Notes under the pieces: generated by a model
The model's database searches: none
Told to the model about the DNA's origin: nothing
The model's input: only the letters and a program-made list of their open reading frames with translations
NCBI GenBank assembly: GCA_032622095.1
Contig: CP136064.1
Location: 263,171,863 to 263,235,862, forward strand
Source of the DNA: Siphonodentalium dalli
Taxonomy: Eukaryota > Mollusca > Scaphopoda > Gadilida > Siphonodentaliidae
Length of the DNA stretch: 64,000 nt
Reading direction: 5' to 3'
Position numbers and translations under genes: made by a program
Shown: piece after piece, positions 21,850 through 35,470 of the stretch
Position numbering within the stretch: position 1 is the first letter of the stretch
How the letters are laid out: each line of letters begins with the position of its first letter

Positions 21850-22460
21850 CACGAAAAAAAGGTGGCCGTGGCGTTTAGACTCCAGACAAGATGGCGTCTA
21901 TCATGGCCGCCGTTTTTCAGACTAGGCCCTACGTCATATATGATGCAAAGTATAGCGGGAAAATCTGGTAAAATGTATACAAATGTATATATTTTCTTGA
22001 AGCTAAGACATACTGCCTGTTTTATAGGGCAAAATTGAAACTCCCCATCCAAGATTTCCGCCAAAATGGCCTAAGGAAGTTGAAAATATGACATGTTTTC
22101 ACTAACATCGTCTAGATCAATTTATGCTGTTTGGAACTGGTTACGAAATGTGACTTTATTTTGTATTCTTTATATTAACTGATCATTGGAGCAATGAGAT
22201 ATGCAATTATTGGGGTCCTGGTCCCTTCCGATTCCTCAAAAAGTCGATTTTACAGAACGCCGTATAAAATTTTACAAAACAATCACAATTACGATTCTAG
22301 TCATATTTCAACAAGGAAGAACAGAACTTTGTAATGTAAGTGAGGTATATCATTACCTATAAATATTCCAACTCATTGGCATCAAAATTGTTACTTTGGT
22401 TCAAAATGGCTGCCAAAATGGCCGCTAAAATATTTTGAGATAGTTAATTTTCCAACCAAT
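21850..22460. mobile_element. Diverged arm of the giant foldback family (F4)
   Basis: Order of motifs equals 48,320-48,870: AAGATGGCGTC, ATGTATACAAATGTATA, TTGAAGCTAAGACATA, AAAATTG.AACTCCCC, GCCAAAATGGC, TGACTTTATTTTGTAT, AACTGA.CATTGGAGCAATG, GTCGATTTTACA, GATTCTAGTCATATTTCA, AATGTAAGTGA. Divergence is clearly higher than between the two 48-53-kb arms. It runs directly into the 41-bp satellite, in the orientation in which an F4 arm leads into its loop. Confidence 0.75.
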
Positions 22461-22489
22461 AATTTAACTCTCTCCATACTAGATGGATT

Positions 22490-25400
22490 CATGTGGAATA
22501 TTATAATCATGTGGAATATTAGATATATTGGAATTCCCCGTCTCAGTCTTAGAATTCCCCGTCTCAGTCTTAGAATTCCCCGTCTCAGTCCATTCATGTG
22601 AGATAGTATGTTGGAATTCCCCCTCTCAGTCAAATCATGTGGGATATTAGGTTGTAATTCCCCGTCTCAGTCCAATCATGTGGGCTATTCGGTTGTAATT
22701 CCCCGTCTCAGCCCAATCATGTGGGATATTAGGTTGTAATTCCCCATCTCAGTCCAATCATGTGGGACATTAGGTTGTAATTCCCCATCTCAGTCCAATC
22801 ATGTGGGATATTAGGTTGGAATTCCCCGTCTCGGTCCAATCATGTGGGACATTAGGTTGGAATTACCCGTCTCAGTCCAATCATGTGGGATATTAGGTTG
22901 TAATTCACCGTCTCAGTTCAATCATGTGGGCTATTAGGTTGTAATTCACCGTCTCAGTCCAATCATGTGGGATATTAGGTTGTAATTCACCGTCTCAGTC
23001 CAATCATGTGGGCTATTAGGTTGTAATTCACCGTCTCAGTCCAATCATGTTGGATATTAGGTTGGAATTCCCCGTCTCGGTCCAATCGTGCGGGATATTA
23101 GGTTGAAATTCCCCGTATCGGTCCAATCATGTGGGATATTAGGTTGGAATTCCCCATCTCGGTCCAATCATGTGGGATATTAGGTTGTAATTCCCCGTCT
23201 CAGTCCAATCAAGTGGGATATTAGGTTGTAATTCCCATCTCAGTCCATTCATGTGGGATATTAGGTTGTAATTCCCCATCTCAGAACAATCATGTGGGAT
23301 ATTAGGTTGTAATTCCCCGTCTCAGTCCAATCATGTGGGATATTAGGTTGTAATTCCCGTCTCAGTCCAATCGTGTGGGATATTAGGTTGGAATTCACCG
23401 TCTCAGTCCAATCATGTGGGATATTAGGTTGTAATTCCCGTCTCAGTCCAATCATGTGGGATATTAGGTTGGAATTCACCGTCTCAGTCCAATCATGTGG
23501 GATATTAGGTTGTAAATCCCGTCTCAGTCCAATCATGTGGGATATTATGTTGGAATTCACCGTCTCAGTCAAATCATGTGGGATATTAGGTTGGAATTCT
23601 CGTCTCAGTTCAGTCATGTGGGATATTAGGTTGTAATTCCCCGTCTCAGTCCAATCATGTGGGATATTAGGTTGTAATTCCCGTCTCAGTCCAATCATGT
23701 GGGATATTAGGTTGGAATTCACCGTCTCAGTCAAATCATGTGGGATATTAGGTTGTAATTCACCGTCTCAGTTCAATCATGTGGGATATTAGGTTGTAAT
23801 TCCCCATCTCAGTCCAATCATGTGGGATATTAGGTTGGAATTCCCCGTCTCGGTCCAATCATATGGAAATATTAGGTTGGAATTCCCCGTCTCAGTTCAA
23901 TCATATGGAAATATTAGGTTGGGAATTCCCCGTCTCGGTCCAATCATGTGGGATATTAGGTTGGAATTCCCCGTCTCGGTCCAATCATGTGGGATATTAG
24001 GTTGTAATTCCCCATCTCAGTCCAATCATGTGGGATATTAGGTTGGAATTCCCCGTCTCGTTCCAATCATGTGGGATATTAGGTTGCAATTCCCCATCTC
24101 AGTCCAATCATGTGGGATATTAGGTTATAATTCACCGTCTCAGTCCATTCATGTGGGATATTAGGTTGTAATTCCCCGTCTCAGTCCAATCATGTGGGAT
24201 ATTAGGTTGTAATTCCCCGTCTCAGACCAATCATGTGGGATATTAGGTTGTAATTCCCCGTCCCAGTCCATTCATGTGGGACATTAGGTTGGGAATTCCC
24301 CGTTTCAGTCCAATCATGTGGGATATTAGGTTGTAATTCCCCGTCCCAGTCCTATCATGTGGGATATTAGGTTGTAATTCCCCGTCCCAGTCCAATCATG
24401 TGGGATATTAGGTTGTAATTCCCGTCTCAGACCAATCATGTGGGATATTAGGTTGGAATTCCCCGTCTCGGTCCAATCATGTGGGATATTAGGTTGTAAT
24501 TCCCCGTCTCAGACCAATCATGTTGGATCTTAGGTTGTAATTCCCGTCTCAGTCAAATCATGTGGGATATTAGGTTGTAATTCCCCGCTTCAGTCCAATC
24601 ATGTGTGATATTATGTTGGAATTCACCGTCTCAGTCCAATCATGTGGGACATTAGGTTGGAATTCCCCATATCAGTCCAATCATGTGGGATATTAGGTTG
24701 TAATTCCCCGTCTCAGTCCAATCATGTGGGATATTAGGTTGTAATTCCCCGTTTCAGTCAAATCATGTGTGATATTATGTTGGAATTCACCGTCTCAGTC
24801 CAATCATGTGGGATATTAGGTTGGAATTCCCCGTCTCAGTCCAATCATGTGGGATATTAGGTTGGAATTCCCCGTCTCGGTCCAATCATGTGGGATATTA
24901 GGTTGGAATTCCCCGTCTCAGTCCAATCATGTGGGATATTAGGTTGGAATTCCCCGTCTCAGTCCATTCATGTGGGATATTAGGTTGTAATTCCCCGTCT
25001 CAGTCAAATCATGTGGGACATTAGGCTGGAATTCCCCGTCTCAGTCCATTCATGTGGGATATTAGGTTGGAATTCCCCGTCTCAGTCCAATCATGTGGGA
25101 TATTATGTTGGAATTCCCCGCTCAGTCCAATCATGTGGGATATTAGGTTGTAATTCACCATCTCAGTCCAATCATGTGGGATATTAGGTTGGAATTCCCC
25201 GTCTCAGTTCAATCATGTGGGATATTAGGTTGGAATTCACCGTCTCAGTCCAATCATGTGGGATATTAGATTGTAATTCATCGTCTCAGTCCAATCATGT
25301 GGGATATTAGGTTGGAATTCCCCGTTTCGGTCCAATCATGTGGGATATTAGGTTGGAATTCCCCGTCTCAGTTCAATCATGTGGGATATTAGGTTGGAAT

Positions 25401-26150
25401 TCCCCGTCTCGGTCCAATCATGTGGGATATTAGGATGGAATTCACCGTCTCAGTCAAATCATGTGGGATATTAGGTTGGAATTCCCCGTCTCAGTCCATT
25501 CATGTGGGATATTAGGTTGGAATTCCCCGTCTCGGTCCAATCATGTGGGATATTAGGTTGGAATTCCCCGTCTCGGTCCAATTATGTGGGATATTAGGTT
25601 GGATTTCCCGTCTCAGTTCAATCATGTGGGATATTAGGTTGGGAATTCCCCGTCTCAGTCAAATCATGTGGGATATTAGGTTGTAATTCCCCACCTCAGT
25701 CCAACCATGTGGGATATTAGGTTGTAATTCCCCATCTCAGTCCAATCATGTGGGATATTAGGTTGTAATTCCCCATCTCAGTACAATCATGTGGGATATT
25801 AGGTTGTAATTCCCCATCTCAGTCCAATCATGTGGGATATTAGGTTGTAATTCCCCATCTCAGTCCAATCGTGTGGGATATTAGGTTGTAATTCCCCGTC
25901 TCAGTCCAATCATGTGGGATATTAGGTTGTAATTCCCCGTCTCAGTCCAATCATGTGGGATATTAGGTTGTAATTCCCCGTCTCAGTCAAATCATGTGGG
26001 CTATTAGGTTGTAATTCCCCGTTTCAGTCCAATCATGTGTGATATTATGTTGGAATTCACCGTCTCAGTCAAATCATGTGGGATATTAGGTTGGAATTCA
26101 CCGTCTCAGTCAAATCATGTGGGATATTAGGTTGGAATTCCCCGTCTTAG
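22490..26150. repeat. 41-bp satellite, section 1
   Basis: Monomer of 41 bp containing AATTCCCCGTCTCAGTCCAA and TCATGTGGGATATTAGGTTG. First units (22,490-22,570) are irregular, as is usual at an array edge. Main variants: GTAATTCC or GGAATTCC, CCCGTCTC or CCCATCTC or ACCGTCTC, and a 5-bp shifted unit CATATGGAAATATTAGGTTG. Short open frames (up to 157 codons) arise because most phases lack stops; none is a gene. About 90 units. Confidence 0.97.
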
Positions 26151-26374
26151 TTGGAAATCTTTATTTTCATCCGTTGCGGCAAAGGTGGCTAATGAAATTT
26201 GAAAGAGTAAAGTCCAGATTAACCGCTTCCGTTGTCCAGATCAACCGCTTTTATTGTTCAGATTAACCCCTTTTATTGTCCAGATCAACCGCTTTTATTG
26301 TCCAGATTAACTGCTTCTGTTATCCATGTCAACCGCGTTTTATGTCCAGATTAAACGCTTCTGTGGTCCAGATT
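26151..26374. repeat. Interruption of the satellite: unique segment plus 22-bp repeats
   Basis: About 60 bp containing TTTATTTTCATCCGTTGCGG and AAAGGTGGCTAATGAAATTT, then 22-bp units with CAGATTAACCGCTT and TGTTGTC. An almost identical block lies at 29,839-30,062, and the array terminates in the same block at 35,035. The junction back into satellite (AGATTAACATTAGGTTGTAA) is the same in both internal blocks. Confidence 0.95.
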
Positions 26375-29300
26375 AACATTAGGTTGTAATTCACCATCTC
26401 AGTCCAATCATGTGGGATATTAGGTTGGAATTCCCCGTCTCAGTTCAATCATGTGGGATATTAGGTTGGAATTCACCGTCTCAGTCCAATCATGTGGGAT
26501 ATTAGGTTGTAATTCACCGTCTCAGTCCAATCATGTGGGATATTAGGTTGGAATTCCCCGTTTCGGTCCAATCATGTGGGATATTAGGTTGGAATTCCCC
26601 GTCTCAGTTCAATCATGTGGGATATTAGGTTGGAATTCCCCGTCTCGGTCCAATCATGTGGGATATTAGGTTGGAATTCCCCATCTCGGTCCAATCATGT
26701 GGGATATTAGGTTGGAATTCCCCGTCGCGGTCCAATCATGTGGGATATTAGGTTGGATTTCCCGTCTCAGTCCAATCATGTGGGACATTAGGTTGTAATT
26801 CCCCGTCTCAGTCCAATCATGTGGGATATTAGGTTGGGAATTCCCCGTCTCAGTCAAATCATGTGGGATATTAGGTTGTAATTCCCCGTCTCATATGTGG
26901 GATATTATGTTGGAATTCACCGTCTCAGCCAAATCATGTGGGATATTAGGTTGGAATTCCCCGTCTCAGTCCAATCATGTGGGATATTAGGTTGGAATTC
27001 CCCGTCTCAGTCCAATCGTGTGGGATATTAGGTTGGAATTCCCCGTCTCAGTCCAATGATGTGGGATATTATGTTGGAATTCACCGTCTCAGTCCAACCA
27101 TATGGAAATATTAGGTTGGGAATTCCCCGTCTCAGTCCAATCATGTGGGATATTATGTTGGAATTCCCCGTCTCGGTCCAATCATGTGGGATATTAGGTT
27201 GTAATTCCCCGTCTCAGTCCTATCATGTGGGATATTAGGTTGGAATTCCCCGTCTCATTCCAATCATGTGGGATATTAGGTTGTAATTCCACGTCTCGGT
27301 CCAATCATGTGGGACATTAGGTTGTAATTCCCCGTCTTAGTCCAATCATGTGGGATAGTACGTTGTAATTCCCCGTCTCAGTCCTATCATGTGGGATATT
27401 AGGTTGGAATTCCCCGTCTCAGTCCAAACATGTGGGATATTAGGTTGTAATTCCCCGTCTCAGTCCAATCATGTGGGATATTAGGTTGGAATTCCCCGCC
27501 TCAGTCCAATCATGTGGGCTATTAGTTTGGAATTCCCGTCTCAGTCCAATCATGTGGGAAATTAGGTTGTAATTCCCCGTCTCAGTCAAATCATGTGGGA
27601 TATTAGGTTGTAATTCCCCATCTCAGTCCAATCATGTGGGATATTAGGTTGTAATTCCCCGTCTCAGTCCAATCATGTGGGATATTAGGTTGTAATTCCC
27701 CATCTCAGTCCATTCATGTGGGATATTAGGTTGGAATTCCCCATCTCAGTCCAATCATGTGGGATATTAGGTTGTAATTCCCCGTCTCAGTCCAATAATA
27801 TGGAAATATTAGGTTGGGAATTCCCCGTCTCAGTTCAATCATGTGGGATATTAGGTTGTAATTCCCCATCTCAGTCCAATCATGTGGGATATTAGGTTGG
27901 AACTCCCCGTCTCGGTCCAATCATGTGGGATATTAGGTCGGAATTCCCGTCTCAGTCCAATCATGTGGGATATTAGGTTGTAATTCCCCGTCTCAGTCCA
28001 ATCATGTGGGATATTAGGTTGTAATTCCCCATCTCAGTCCAATCATGTGGGATATTAGGTTGGAATTCCCGTCTCAGTCCAATCATGTGGGATATTAGGT
28101 TGTAATTCCCCATCTCAGTCCAATCATGTGGGATATTAGGTTGTAATTCCCCGTCTCAGTCCAATCATGTGGGATATTAGGTTGGAATTCCCCGTCTCAG
28201 TCCAATCGTGTGGGCTATTAGGTTGGAATTCCCGTCTCAGTCCAATCATGTGGGATATTAGGTTGTAATTCCCCGTCTCAGTCCAATCATGTGGGATATT
28301 AGGTTGTAATTCCCCATCTCAGTCCAATCATGTGTGATATGAGGTTGGAATTACCCGTCTCGGTCCACTCATGTGGGATATTAGGTTGTAATTCCCCGTC
28401 TCAGTCCATTCATGTGGGATATGAGGTTGGAATTCCCCGTCTCGGTCCAATCATGTGGGATATTAGGTTGTAATTCCCCGTCTCATTCCATTCATGTGGG
28501 GTATTAGGCGGGAATTCCCCGTCTCAGTCCAATCATGTGGGATATTAGGTTGGAATTCCCCGTCTCAGTCAAATCATGTGGGATATTAGGTTGGAATTCA
28601 CCGTCTCAGTCCAATCGTGTGGGATATTAGGTTGTAATTCCCCGTCCCAGTCCAATCATGTGGGATATTAGGTTGTAATTCCCCATCTCAGTCCAATCAT
28701 GTGGGATATTAGGTTGTAATTCTCCGTCTCAGTCCATTCATGTGGGATATTAGGTTGTAATTCCCCGTCTCAGTCCAACCATGTGGGATATTAGGTTGTA
28801 ATTCCCCATCTCAGTCCAATCATGTGGGATATTAGGTTGTAATTCCCCATCTCAGTCCAATCATGAGGGATATTAGGTTGTAATTCCCCATCTCAGTCCA
28901 ATCATGTGGGATATTAGGTAGTAATTCCCCATCTCAGTCCAATCATGTGGGATATTAGGTTGTAATTCCCCGTCTCAGTCAAATCATGTGGGCTATTAGG
29001 TTGTAATTCCCCGTTTCAGTCCAATCATGTGTGATATTATGTTGGAATTCACCGTCTCAGTCAAATCATGTGGGATATTAGGTTGGAATTCCCCGTCTCA
29101 TTCCAATCATGTGGGATATTAGGTTGTAATTCCACGTCTCGGTCCAATCATGTGGGACATTAGGTTGTAATTCCCCGTCTCAGTCCAATCATGTGGGATA
29201 GTAGGTTGTAATTCCCCGTCTCAGTCCTATCATGTGGGATATTAGGTTGGAATTCCCCGTCTCAGTCCAAACATGTGGGATATTAGGTTGTAATTCCCCG

Positions 29301-29838
29301 TCTCAGTCCAATCATGTGGGATATTAGGTTGGAATTCCCCGCCTCAGTCCAATCATGTGGGCTATTAGTTTGGAATTCCCGTCTCAGTCCAATCATGTGG
29401 GATATTAGGTTGTAATTCCCCGTCTCAGTCAAATCATGTGGGATATTAGGTTGTAATTCCCCATCTCAGTCCAATCATGTGGGATATTAGGTTGTAATTC
29501 CCCGTCTCAGTCCAATCATGTGGGATATTAGGTTGTAATTCCCCATCTCAGTCCATTCATGTGGGATATTAGGTTGGAATTCCCCATCTCAGTCCAATCA
29601 TGTGGGATATTAGGTTGTAATTCCCCGTCTCAGTCCAATCATGTGGGATATTAGGTTGTAATTCCCCGTCTCAGTCAAATCATGTGGGCTATTAGGTTGT
29701 AATTCCCCGTTTCAGTCCAATCATGTGTGATATTATGTTGGAATTCACCGTCTCAGTCAAATCATGTGGGATATTAGGTTGGAATTCACCGTCTCAGTCA
29801 AATCATGTGGGATATTAGGTTGGAATTGCCCGTCTTAG
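26375..29838. repeat. 41-bp satellite, section 2 (first copy of a 3,688-bp HOR)
   Basis: Same 41-bp monomers. Landmarks recur 3,688 bp later: TCTCATATGTGGGATATTAT at 26,890 and 30,578; GTCTCATTCCAATC at 27,252 and 30,940. A further internal copy of the GTCTCATTCC segment at 29,095 shows an additional approximately 1,845-bp periodicity. Confidence 0.95.
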
Positions 29839-30062
29839 TTGGAAATCTTTATTTTCATCCGTTGCGGCAAAGGTGGCTAATGAAATTTGAAAGAGTAAAG
29901 TCCAGATTAACAGCTTCCGTTGTCCAGATCAACCGCTTTTATTGTTCAGATTAACCCCTTTTATTGTCCAGATCAACCGCTTTTATTGTCCAGATTAACT
30001 GCTTCTGTTATCCATGTCAACCGCGTTTTATGTCCAGATTAAACGCTTCTGTGGTCCAGATT
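29839..30062. repeat. Second interruption block (22-bp repeats)
   Basis: Copy of 26,151-26,374 with very few differences (for example AACAGCTTCC for AACCGCTTCC). It marks the boundary of the duplicated 3,688-bp unit. Confidence 0.95.
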
Positions 30063-33000
30063 AACATTAGGTTGTAATTCACCATCTCAGTCCAATCATG
30101 TGGGATATTAGGTTGGAATTCCCCGTCTCAGTTCAATCATGTGGGATATTAGGTTGGAATTCACCGTCTCAGTCCAATCATGTGGGATATTAGGTTGTAA
30201 TTCACCGTCTCAGTCCAATCATGTGTGATATTAGGTTGGAATTCCCCGTTTCGGTCCAATCATGTGGGATATTAGGTTGGAATTCCCCATCTCAGTTCAA
30301 TCATGTGGGATATTAGGTTGGAATTCCCCGTCTCGGTCCAATCATGTGGGATATTAGGTTGGAATTCCCCGTCTCGGTCCAATCATGTGGGATATTAGGT
30401 TGGAATTCCCCGTCGCGGTCCAATCATGTGGGATATTAGGTTGGATTTCCCGTCTCAGTCCAATCATGTGGGACATTAGGTTGTAATTCCCCGTCTCAGT
30501 CCAATCATGTGGGATATTAGGTTGGGAATTCCCCGTCTCAGTCAAATCATGTGGGATATTAGGTTGTAATTCCCCGTCTCATATGTGGGATATTATGTTG
30601 GAATTCACCGTCTCAGCCAAATCATGTGGGATATTAGGTTGGAATTCCACGTCTCAGTCCAATCATGTGGGATATTAGGTTGGAATTCCCCGTCTCAGTC
30701 CAATCATGTGGGATATTAGGTTGGAATTCCCCGTCTCAGTCCAATGATGTGGGATATTATGTTGGAATTCACCGTCTCAGTCCAACCATATGGAAATATT
30801 AGGTTGGGAATTCCCCGTCTCAGTCCAATCATGTGGGATATTATGTTGGAATTCCCCGTCTCGGTCCAATCATGTGGGATATTAGGTTGTAATTCCCCGT
30901 CTCAGTCCTATCATGTGGGATATTAGGTTGGAATTCCCCGTCTCATTCCAATCATGTGGGATATTAGGTTGTAATTCCACGTCTCGGTCCAATCATGTGG
31001 GACATTAGGTTGTAATTCCCCGTCTCAGTCCAATCATGTGGGATAGTAGGTTGTAATTCCCCGTCTCAGTCCTATCATGTGGGATATTAGGTTGGAATTC
31101 CCCGTCTCAGTCCAAACATGTGGGATATTAGGTTGTAATTCCCCGTCTCAGTCCAATCATGTGGGATATTAGGTTGGAATTCCCCGCCTCAGTCCAATCA
31201 TGTGGGCTATTAGTTTGGAATTCCCGTCTCAGTCCAATCATGTGGGATATTAGGTTGTAATTCCCCGTCTCAGTCAAATCATGTGGGATATTAGGTTGTA
31301 ATTCCCCATCTCAGTCCAATCATGTGGGATATTAGGTTGTAATTCCCCGTCTCAGTCCAATCATGTGGGATATTAGGTTGTAATTCCCCATCTCAGTCCA
31401 TTCATGTGGGATATTAGGTTGGAATTCCCCATCTCAGTCCAATCATGTGGGATATTAGGTTGTAATTCCCCGTCTCAGTCCAATCATATGGAAATATTAG
31501 GTTGGGAATTCCCCGTCTCAGTTCAATCATGTGGGATATTAGGTTGTAATTCCCCATCTCAGTCCAATCATGTGGGATATTAGGCTGGAACTCCCCGTCT
31601 CGGTCCAATCATGTGGGATATTAGGTCGGAATTCCCGTCTCAGTCCAATCATGTGGGATATTAGGTTGTAATTCCCCGTCTCAGTCCAATCATGTGGGAT
31701 ATTAGGTTGTAATTCCCCATCTCAGTCCAATCATGTGGGATATTAGGTTGGAATGCCCGTCTCAGTCCAATCATGTGGGATATTAGGTTGTAATTCCCCA
31801 TCTCAGTCCAATCATGTGGGATATTAGGTTGTAATTCCCCGTCTCAGTCCAATCATGTGGGATATTAGGTTGGAATTCCCCGTCTCAGTCCAATCGTGTG
31901 GGCTATTAGGTTGGAATTCCCGTCTCAGTCCAATCATGTGGGATATTAGGTTGTAATTCCCCGTCTCAGTCCAATCATGTGGGATATTAGGTTGTAATTC
32001 CCCATCTCAGTCCAATCATGTGGGATATTAGGTTGGAATTCCCGTCTCAGTCCAATCATGTGGGATATTAGGTTGTAATTCCCCATCTCAGTCCAATCAT
32101 GTGGGATATTAGGTTGTAATTCCCCATCTCAGTCCAATCATGTGGGATATTAGGTTGTAATTCCCCGTCTCAGTCCAATCATGTGGGATATTAGGTTGGA
32201 ATTCCCCGTCTCAGTCCAATCATGTGGGCTATTAGGTTGGAATTCCCCATCTCAGTCCAATCATGTTGGATATTAGGTTGTAATTCCCCGTCTCAGTCCA
32301 ATCATGTGGGATATTAGGTTGTAATTCCCCATCTCAGTCCATTCATATGGAAATATTAGGTTGGGAATTCCCCGTCTCAGTTCAATCATGTGGGATATTA
32401 GGTTGTAATTCCCCATCTCAGTCCAATCATGTGGGATATTAGGTTGGAATTCCCCGTCTCGGTCCAATCATGTGGGATATTACGTCGGAATTCCCGTCTC
32501 AGTCCAATCATGTGGGATATTAGGTTGTAATTCCCCGTCTCAGTCCAATCATGTGGGATATTAGGTTGTAATTCCCCATCTCAGTCCAATCATGTGGGAT
32601 ATTAGGTTGGAATTCCCGTCTCAGTCCAATCATGTGGGATATTAGGTTGTAATTCCCCATCTCAGTCCAATCATGTGGGATATTAGGTTGTAATTCCCGT
32701 CTCAGTCCAATCATGTGGGATATTAGGTTGTAATTCCCCGTCTCAGTCCAATCATGTGGGATATTAGGTTGTAATTCCCCATCTCAGTCCAATCATGTGG
32801 GATATTAGGTTGAAATTCCCGTCTCAGTCCAATCATGTGGGATATTAGGTTGTAATTCCCCATCTCAGTCCAATCATGTGGGATATTAGGTTGTAATTCC
32901 CCATCTCAGTCCAATCATGTGGGATATTAGGTTGTAATTCCCCGTCTCAGTCCAATCATGTGGGATATTAGATTGGAATTCCCCGTCTCAATCCAATCAT

Positions 33001-35034
33001 GTGGGCTATTAGGTTGGAATTCCCGTCTCAGTCCAATCATGTGGGATATTAGGTTGTAATTCCCCGTCTCAGTCCAATCATGTGGGATATTAGGTTGGAA
33101 TGCCCGTCTCAGTCCAATCATGTGGGATATTAGGTTGTAATTCCCCATCTCAGTCCAATCATGTGGGATATTAGGTTGTAATTCCCCGTCTCAGTCCAAT
33201 CATGTGGGATATTAGGTTGGAATTCCCCGTCTCAGTCCAATCGTGTGGGCTATTAGGTTGGAATTCCCGTCTCAGTCCAATCATGTGGGATATTAGGTTG
33301 TAATTCCCCGTCTCAGTCCAATCATGTGGGATATTAGGTTGTAATTCCCCATCTCAGTCCAATCATGTGGGATATTAGGTTGGAATTCCCGTCTCAGTCC
33401 AATCATGTGGGATATTAGGTTGTAATTCCCCATCTCAGTCCAATCATGTGGGATATTAGGTTGTAATTCCCCATCTCAGTCCAATCATGTGGGATATTAG
33501 GTTGTAATTCCCCGTCTCAGTCCAATCATGTGGGATATTAGGTTGGAATTCCCCGTCTCAGTCCAATCATGTGGGCTATTAGGTTGGAATTCCCCATCTC
33601 AGTCCAATCATGTTGGATATTAGGTTGTAATTCCCCGTCTCAGTCCAATCATGTGGGATATTAGGTTGTAATTCCCCATCTCAGTCCATTCATATGGAAA
33701 TATTAGGTTGGGAATTCCCCGTCTCAGTTCAATCATGTGGGATATTAGGTTGTAATTCCCCATCTCAGTCCAATCATGTGGGATATTAGGTTGGAATTCC
33801 CCGTCTCGGTCCAATCATGTGGGATATTACGTCGGAATTCCCGTCTCAGTCCAATCATGTGGGATATTAGGTTGTAATTCCCCGTCTCAGTCCAATCATG
33901 TGGGATATTAGGTTGTAATTCCCCATCTCAGTCCAATCATGTGGGATATTAGGTTGGAATTCCCGTCTCAGTCCAATCATGTGGGATATTAGGTTGTAAT
34001 TCCCCATCTCAGTCCAATCATGTGGGATATTAGGTTGTAATTCCCGTCTCAGTCCAATCATGTGGGATATTAGGTTGTAATTCCCCGTCTCAGTCCAATC
34101 ATGTGGGATATTAGGTTGTAATTCCCCATCTCAGTCCAATCATGTGGGATATTAGGTTGAAATTCCCGTCTCAGTCCAATCATGTGGGATATTAGGTTGT
34201 AATTCCCCATCTCAGTCCAATCATGTGGGATATTAGGTTGTAATTCCCCATCTCAGTCCAATCATGTGGGATATTAGGTTGTAATTCCCCGTCTCAGTCC
34301 AATCATGTGGGATATTAGATTGGAATTCCCCGTCTCAATCCAATCATGTGGGCTATTAGGTTGGAATTCCCGTCTCAGTCCAATCATGTGGGATATTAGG
34401 TTGTAATTCCCCGTCTCAGTCCAATCATGTGGGATATTAGGTTGTAATTCCCCATCTCAGTCCAATCATGTTGGATATTAGGTTGTAATTCCCCGTCTCA
34501 GTCCAATCATGTGGGATATTAGGTTGTAATTCCCCATCTCAGTCCATTCAAGTGGGATATTAGGTTGGAATTCCCCATCTCAGTCCAATCATGTGGGATA
34601 TTAGGTTGTAATTCCCCGTCTCAGTCCAATCATATGGAAATATTAGGTTGGGAATTCCCCGTCTCAGTTCAATCATGTGGGATATTAGGTTGTAATTCCC
34701 CATCTCAGTCCAATCATGTGGGATATTAGGTTGGAATTCCCCGTCTCGGTCCAATCATGTGGGATATTACGTCGGAATTCCCGTCTCAGTCCAATCATGT
34801 GGGATATTAGGTTGTAATTCCCCGTCTCAGTCCAATCATGTGGGATATTAGGTTGTAATTCCCCATCTCAGTCCAATCATGTGGGATATTAGTTTGGAAT
34901 TCCCGTCTCAGTCCAATCATGTGGGATATTAGGTTGTAATTCCCCATCTCAGTCCAATCATGTGGGATATTAGGTTGGAATTCCCCGTCTCAGTCCAATC
35001 ATGTGGGCTATTAGGTTGGAATTCCCCGTCTTAG
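30063..35034. repeat. 41-bp satellite, section 3
   Basis: Continues the HOR to about 32,000, then shows a separate tandem duplication of 1,347 bp (segment starting about 31,890 repeated from about 33,240; landmark TTACGTCGGAATTCCC at 32,480 and 33,827, and again at about 34,767). Local purity is higher than in section 1, which suggests recent amplification. Confidence 0.95.
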
Positions 35035-35470
35035 TTGGAAAACTTTATTTTCATCCGTGGCGGCAAAGGTGGCTAATAAAATTTGAAAGAGTAAAGTCCA
35101 GATTAACCGCTTCTGTGGTCCAGATTAACCGCTTGTATTGTCCAGATTAACCGCTTATGTTGTTCGGATTAACTGCTTCTGTTGTCCAGATTAACCTCTT
35201 CTGTTGTCCAGATCAACCACTTTTATTGCCCAGATTAACCGCTTCTGTTGTCCAGATTGCCCACTTCTGTTGTCCAGATTAACCGCTTTTATTGTCCAGA
35301 TCAACCGCTTTTATTGTCCAGGTCAACCGCTTTTATTGTCCAGATTAACAGCTTCTGTTGTCCTGATTAACTGCTTATGTTTTCCAGATCAACCGCTTCT
35401 GTTGTCCAGATCAACCGCTTCTTGTCCAGAGCAACCGCTTTTATTGTCCAGATCAACCGCTTCGGATTGC
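35035..35470. repeat. 22-bp minisatellite capping the satellite
   Basis: The same unique lead-in as the internal blocks (TTTATTTTCATCCGTGGCGG), followed by a longer run of 22-bp units such as CAGATTAACCGCTTCTGTTG, with T-to-C variants (GATCAACCGCTT). About 17 units up to CGCTTCGGATTGCTG. The open plus-strand frame (94 codons) is repeat-derived. Confidence 0.93.

Noticed and set aside
22490-35034. CRISPR array
   Set aside because: The 41-bp units are directly contiguous with no variable spacers, the block is eukaryotic satellite, and no cas genes are present.
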